Positions 4,231 to 6,643 of a DNA stretch of 6,643 bases are shown one piece after another (position 1 is the stretch's first letter; each line of letters starts with the position of its first letter). The notes under the pieces are model-generated. The model was not told where the DNA came from and did not search any database. It was given only the letters and a program-made list of their open reading frames with translations. Both the position numbers and the translations under genes were made by a program. The stretch is from Pseudodesulfovibrio sp. (GTDB taxonomy: Bacteria; Desulfobacterota; Desulfovibrionia; Desulfovibrionales; Desulfovibrionaceae): positions 1 through 6,643 of the forward strand of contig JAFLJW010000320.1 of assembly GCA_022712815.1 (NCBI GenBank). The letters are read 5' to 3'.

Positions 4231-5763
4231 TTACTGCTTGACGGCCCTGATGACAGCGACCTGACAGAGCAGGTCTTCGAGTGAATAGGAAGACCAGGAT
4301 TCATGAATTGCGGGAGGCTTGTTCCGGCTCACTACCTTTTGAACGATGTTCACTTTGAACCCCATGCTTTCCCAGAGCTGGACGAAATCGTTGATCCTCC
4401 AGAGATTTGTTCCGTTCCATGGTGTACACCACTGCTTCCGGGACTGAGAGAGGAAGGCGAAATGAATTCCTGAGCTGGTTCCACAGGTGTGATCATTCAA
4501 TCCGATTTCATGCAGCATGACCCCGCCGGGTTTGAGTACCCGGTGCAATTCCTGCGACAAGGCCGAGACATCTTCAACATGCTCGAAAACCATTTTTGAA
4601 ACACAGAAATCAACGCTCTGAGAATCCAGCTGAACGTCCTCAAGGGACTTGTCGAGAACTGCCATGTTCTTGATGACTTCTTGATTTTCAGGCAAGGATT
4701 GCTGCTCCCGACCAAGCGCATCAGGCAAAGAGTCGATAAGGTCGACGACAGCCTGCTCGTCAAATTGGAACGAAGCAAACGGCTCCAGGGCGACAACTTC
4801 CCTGAACTGCGATCTCAGCATGAACGACAGCAGTGGAATTTCTCCAAAACCGAGTTCAAGAAAAAGGCCTCCCTGATGCTTCAGTTCATCTTCAAATCGC
4901 TGTGACCACCTTATTTGACCGACCAATTTATCAAGATCGATTGCAGGGATAAATTTGTCTCTCAAAAGATCGTCGATCCAATCAATATTGCGGACGTTGA
5001 AGTAATCCAGCCCCCATGCTTCCCGCAGGCTCCGTTGAAACCATGCCTCAGGCTTTGTTTCGCCATAAAAACCGAGTGTGAAGTCAGTCGGCATCGTACC
5101 GATATCGCCAACATATGTCGAAAGCCACAGGAATCTTTCACTCAGTGTATGGAAATCTTCCCGCATGCAACCAACCAGACTTTCATCTGCATTTCTCTCT
5201 ACGGCTTGCGGTTTGGATGGGATGACGGCCCTGTCGTCAATGGTGTTGAAAAAATCCAATGTACGTCTGTTCACAATACAGAATTCCATATTGCTCAAGG
5301 CGTTCCTGTCCCCCGCGAAATCACATCTGCCGCTTGTAACTTCGGCTGCCAGATCGGCTATGACTTCCCTGTCGAAAAAATACGTATATGAACTGATACA
5401 GCAAACCGTCTTCCACCCCTTGCGAGAAGCCAGATCAGAGACCCTGAGCTGGGGTAGAAAATGTTCGCCTACGTCATACTCAAAACCCCATGAGGAGATT
5501 ACGTCAAGCATCTCTTCCGGCGTGTCTGGAGAAACGGAAATGACGATGTCGCTGAAGACCTTTTGCCGAAGGAGTTCCTTCAGGACTTTCGGGTAGAGAT
5601 ATTCATTGTCCATCCGAAGCATGGACGGACAACTCATTGAAAACGGCCTGATAACCGCCACACATGGAAGGAGCGAGGTTACGCCCTGAGTATCATTCAT
5701 CAAGTAACACTCCGTATCGGTTGCCGGACACCAAGGGAAAGAGTGCCAGCGGGTCTCACACAT
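4231..5763 (-). CDS. sugar-nucleotidyltransferase-like / SAM methyltransferase fusion protein
   Basis: This 510-residue protein appears to have two domains. The C-terminal part (about residues 290-450) is a class I methyltransferase: LELGFGE (302-308) stands in for motif I, then VALEPF, then VDFCVSKMVFEHVED (384-398) and RVLKPGG (409-414). The N-terminal part (about 30-200) has the outline of a GT-A-fold cytidylyltransferase of the SpsF/NeuA kind: PCVAVIRPFS, a DIVISVSPDTPEEML strand-helix, then CDFAGDRN and MEFCIVNRRTLDFF, resembling the family's late Evf-aL segment. The glycine/arginine nucleotide-binding signature is not preserved, so catalysis there is doubtful. A role in modifying a sugar or surface glycan is inference. 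ATG 5763 has GAGG 10 bases upstream; an in-frame ATG at 5700 (MNDTQGV) with GGAG 9 bases upstream is an equally good start and would remove a cysteine- and tryptophan-rich 21-residue leader. No terminator is obvious downstream. Confidence 0.8.
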   Translation of the reverse strand: MCETRWHSFPWCPATDTECYLMNDTQGVTSLLPCVAVIRPFSMSCPSMLRMDNEYLYPKVLKELLRQKVFSDIVISVSPDTPEEMLDVISSWGFEYDVGEHFLPQLRVSDLASRKGWKTVCCISSYTYFFDREVIADLAAEVTSGRCDFAGDRNALSNMEFCIVNRRTLDFFNTIDDRAVIPSKPQAVERNADESLVGCMREDFHTLSERFLWLSTYVGDIGTMPTDFTLGFYGETKPEAWFQRSLREAWGLDYFNVRNIDWIDDLLRDKFIPAIDLDKLVGQIRWSQRFEDELKHQGGLFLELGFGEIPLLSFMLRSQFREVVALEPFASFQFDEQAVVDLIDSLPDALGREQQSLPENQEVIKNMAVLDKSLEDVQLDSQSVDFCVSKMVFEHVEDVSALSQELHRVLKPGGVMLHEIGLNDHTCGTSSGIHFAFLSQSRKQWCTPWNGTNLWRINDFVQLWESMGFKVNIVQKVVSRNKPPAIHESWSSYSLEDLLCQVAVIRAVKQ

Positions 5764-5787
5764 TTTCTACTATCCTCAGGAGAGGCA

Positions 5788-5916
5788 GTGCCTTATTCAG
5801 AAGAACAAGACATGTCTAGCACTTTGCGGTATCTTGCTTCAAGTCTAAATGGGGAAGTCATTCAACCAAATTCTTTACTTTATCCTGCGCAACCAGTTCC
5901 TGCCGATGGCGGTTGA
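5788..5916 (+). CDS. possible small ORF, 42 residues
   Basis: A GTG at 5788 has AGGAG (5778-5782) 5 bases upstream and opens a 42-codon frame ending in TGA. The product begins MPYSEEQDMSSTLRY and ends PAQPVPADGG. It is divergent from the methyltransferase fusion gene, with 24 bp between the two start codons. The product is hydrophilic, with no membrane segment or recognised motif. The good ribosome binding site is the only positive evidence, and an ORF this short arises easily by chance. A long hairpin follows 14 bp after the stop. Confidence 0.25.
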   Translation: MPYSEEQDMSSTLRYLASSLNGEVIQPNSLLYPAQPVPADGG

Positions 5917-5930
5917 CGCAGCCCCGTACT

Positions 5931-5973
5931 CATCGTTGAAGCGGCCAGAAGCGACCTGACCGATTCAACGATG
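5931..5973. repeat. long imperfect hairpin (REP-like)
   Basis: CATCGTTGAAGCGGCCAG (5931-5948) pairs with CTGACCGATTCAACGATG (5956-5973). The 18-bp stem has two mismatches, its outer 10 bp are perfect, and the loop is AAGCGAC. No T-run follows on either strand, so it is not a normal intrinsic terminator. It lies in a 290-bp gap between two minus-strand genes. It could be an extragenic palindromic repeat, an mRNA-stabilising 3' structure or part of a small RNA. Confidence 0.55.
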
Positions 5974-6004
5974 TGGCAAGACCACAGGGAATGTAATTTG
6001 AAAG

Positions 6005-6034
6005 GAAAATACAAAAAGATCAGACTATTCTGGT
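6005..6034 (-). terminator. tentative terminator of the CooC-type gene
   Basis: Read on the minus strand, ACCAGA (6034-6029) and TCTGAT (6024-6019) form a weak 6-bp stem with one C-A mismatch around ATAG. It is followed by CTTTTTGTATTTTCC. The T tract is good but the stem is poor. It lies about 20 bp past the stop of the minus-strand gene. Confidence 0.3.
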
Positions 6035-6053
6035 TGACTACTGCCGATATAGC

Positions 6054-6643
6054 CTAAAAACCGAGCTGGCCGAGCAACTTCTCAACCGTCTTGTCCAGTA
6101 CGTCCGCTTCCGGCAAACCAAGCACTGATGCATCCATCATCTGACGGTCCACCAACCCCGGCAACGGCGGAATATGGATGGACCACTCCGGCAGTCCGTC
6201 GAGCTTTGGCGGCTCACCACCCATGAACCTGTTGATGACCAGAGCCTGATTGCCAAGTCCCAGATCAGACGCCATGCGCCCGACCTCGGCCCCGGTCTGC
6301 AAGCTGCGCATGCTCGGCTCACTGACCACCACCAGCCCGTCCACATGGGCCACGGTGCCGCGTCCCAGATGCTCGACCCCGGCCTCCAGATCAACCAGCA
6401 CCCACTCGTCACGGTCCATGACAATATGCGCCAAAAGAGCCTTCAAAAGTGCATTGGCATCACACGCACACCCACCACCCGCGTTGGTCACGGCACCCAT
6501 CACAATCAACCTCTTGCGACCAGCCGTAACACCATCCACCGCAGTTCCGGCCAGCGGAACATCCACGGCCAGCTCTTCCGGCAAATCGCCCACGTCAGGA
6601 TTGAGATTGAGAAATCCACCGGCATGTATCCGCTCACGAACCA
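6054..6643 (-). CDS. CooC-type nickel-insertion ATPase, C-terminal part
   Basis: Partial; the frame runs off the right edge of the window, so the N-terminal P-loop (the KGGVGKTT region of MinD/Mrp-type ATPases) is not visible. The first readable residues are VRERIHAGGFLNLNPD. In the visible 195 residues, the GGGCACDANALLKALL segment (residues 56-71) carries the CxC pair (C58 and C60) that binds metal in CooC proteins. VLVDLEAGVEHLGRGT (81-96) holds the switch aspartate and the signature EHLGRG. VVSEPSMRSLQT and VINRF complete the deviant Walker ATPase fold. CooC is a cytoplasmic dimer that uses ATP to help load nickel into carbon monoxide dehydrogenase; related proteins serve other nickel or corrinoid enzymes. 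No dehydrogenase gene is in the window, but it may lie beyond the right edge. An apparent GTG start at 6593 is internal, because the conserved frame continues upstream. Confidence 0.88.
   Translation of the reverse strand, partial: VRERIHAGGFLNLNPDVGDLPEELAVDVPLAGTAVDGVTAGRKRLIVMGAVTNAGGGCACDANALLKALLAHIVMDRDEWVLVDLEAGVEHLGRGTVAHVDGLVVVSEPSMRSLQTGAEVGRMASDLGLGNQALVINRFMGGEPPKLDGLPEWSIHIPPLPGLVDRQMMDASVLGLPEADVLDKTVEKLLGQLGF

Noticed and set aside
4915..5596. Plus-strand frames of 158 and 172 codons opposite the fusion protein gene
   Set aside because: They overlap the methyltransferase fusion gene on the opposite strand, are cysteine- and serine-rich, and show no domain signature; they are antisense shadows.
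6054..6593. Complete 179-residue gene starting at the GTG at 6593
   Set aside because: The frame stays open to the window edge with CooC-like sequence (RERIHAGGFLNLNPD), and the P-loop expected at the N-terminus is still missing.

Overview
The window looks like a chromosomal stretch from a free-living Gram-negative anaerobe. A sulfate-reducing Desulfovibrionales-type bacterium is my best guess. This is inferred from moderate GC content, strong AAGGAG ribosome binding sites, a CooC-type nickel-insertion ATPase, and the mix of single-gene units with a PhoB-like regulator and a DJ-1 protein. I have no database match to confirm it. No CRISPR array, rRNA, tRNA, prophage or classical insertion sequence is visible.

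Layout. (1) Positions 1-684 hold the C-terminal part of a DegT/DnrJ/EryC1-type sugar aminotransferase, cut by the window edge and starting just before its PLP lysine. (2) 706-1915: a MarR-family repressor (758-1234) with a promoter containing a palindromic candidate operator, followed by a class I SAM-dependent methyltransferase (1316-1915) and a hairpin terminator. (3) 2030-2245: a small minus-strand gene of unknown function, convergent with the methyltransferase. Just upstream lies a 137-bp gene-free segment bounded by perfect 10-bp inverted repeats and a 6-bp flanking direct repeat, resembling a miniature transposable element. (4) 2533-3219: an OmpR/PhoB-type response regulator with no kinase beside it, preceded by helically phased GTTGCC repeats. 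(5) 3472-4059: a DJ-1/PfpI protein of the DJ-1D-like type, ended by a perfect 13-bp hairpin terminator. (6) 5763-4231 (minus): a 510-residue protein that appears to join a degenerate sugar-nucleotidyltransferase-like N-terminal domain to a C-terminal SAM methyltransferase. (7) 5764-6053: a gene-poor gap with a possible 42-codon small ORF and a long imperfect hairpin. (8) 6643-6054 (minus): the C-terminal part of a CooC-type ATPase, cut by the right edge.

How the genes relate. The only pair that clearly looks functionally coupled is the MarR regulator and the methyltransferase behind it. The others look like independent transcription units: each has its own ribosome binding site, and most are separated by terminators or gaps of 80-300 bp. 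The aminotransferase and the bifunctional transferase-methyltransferase would both fit surface-glycan or sugar modification, but they lie 3.5 kb apart on opposite strands and nothing here links them. I see no convincing new multi-gene system. The items most worth a second look are the domain fusion, the MITE-like segment, the MarR operator with an apparently leaderless start, and the small ORF plus hairpin in the 5764-6053 gap.
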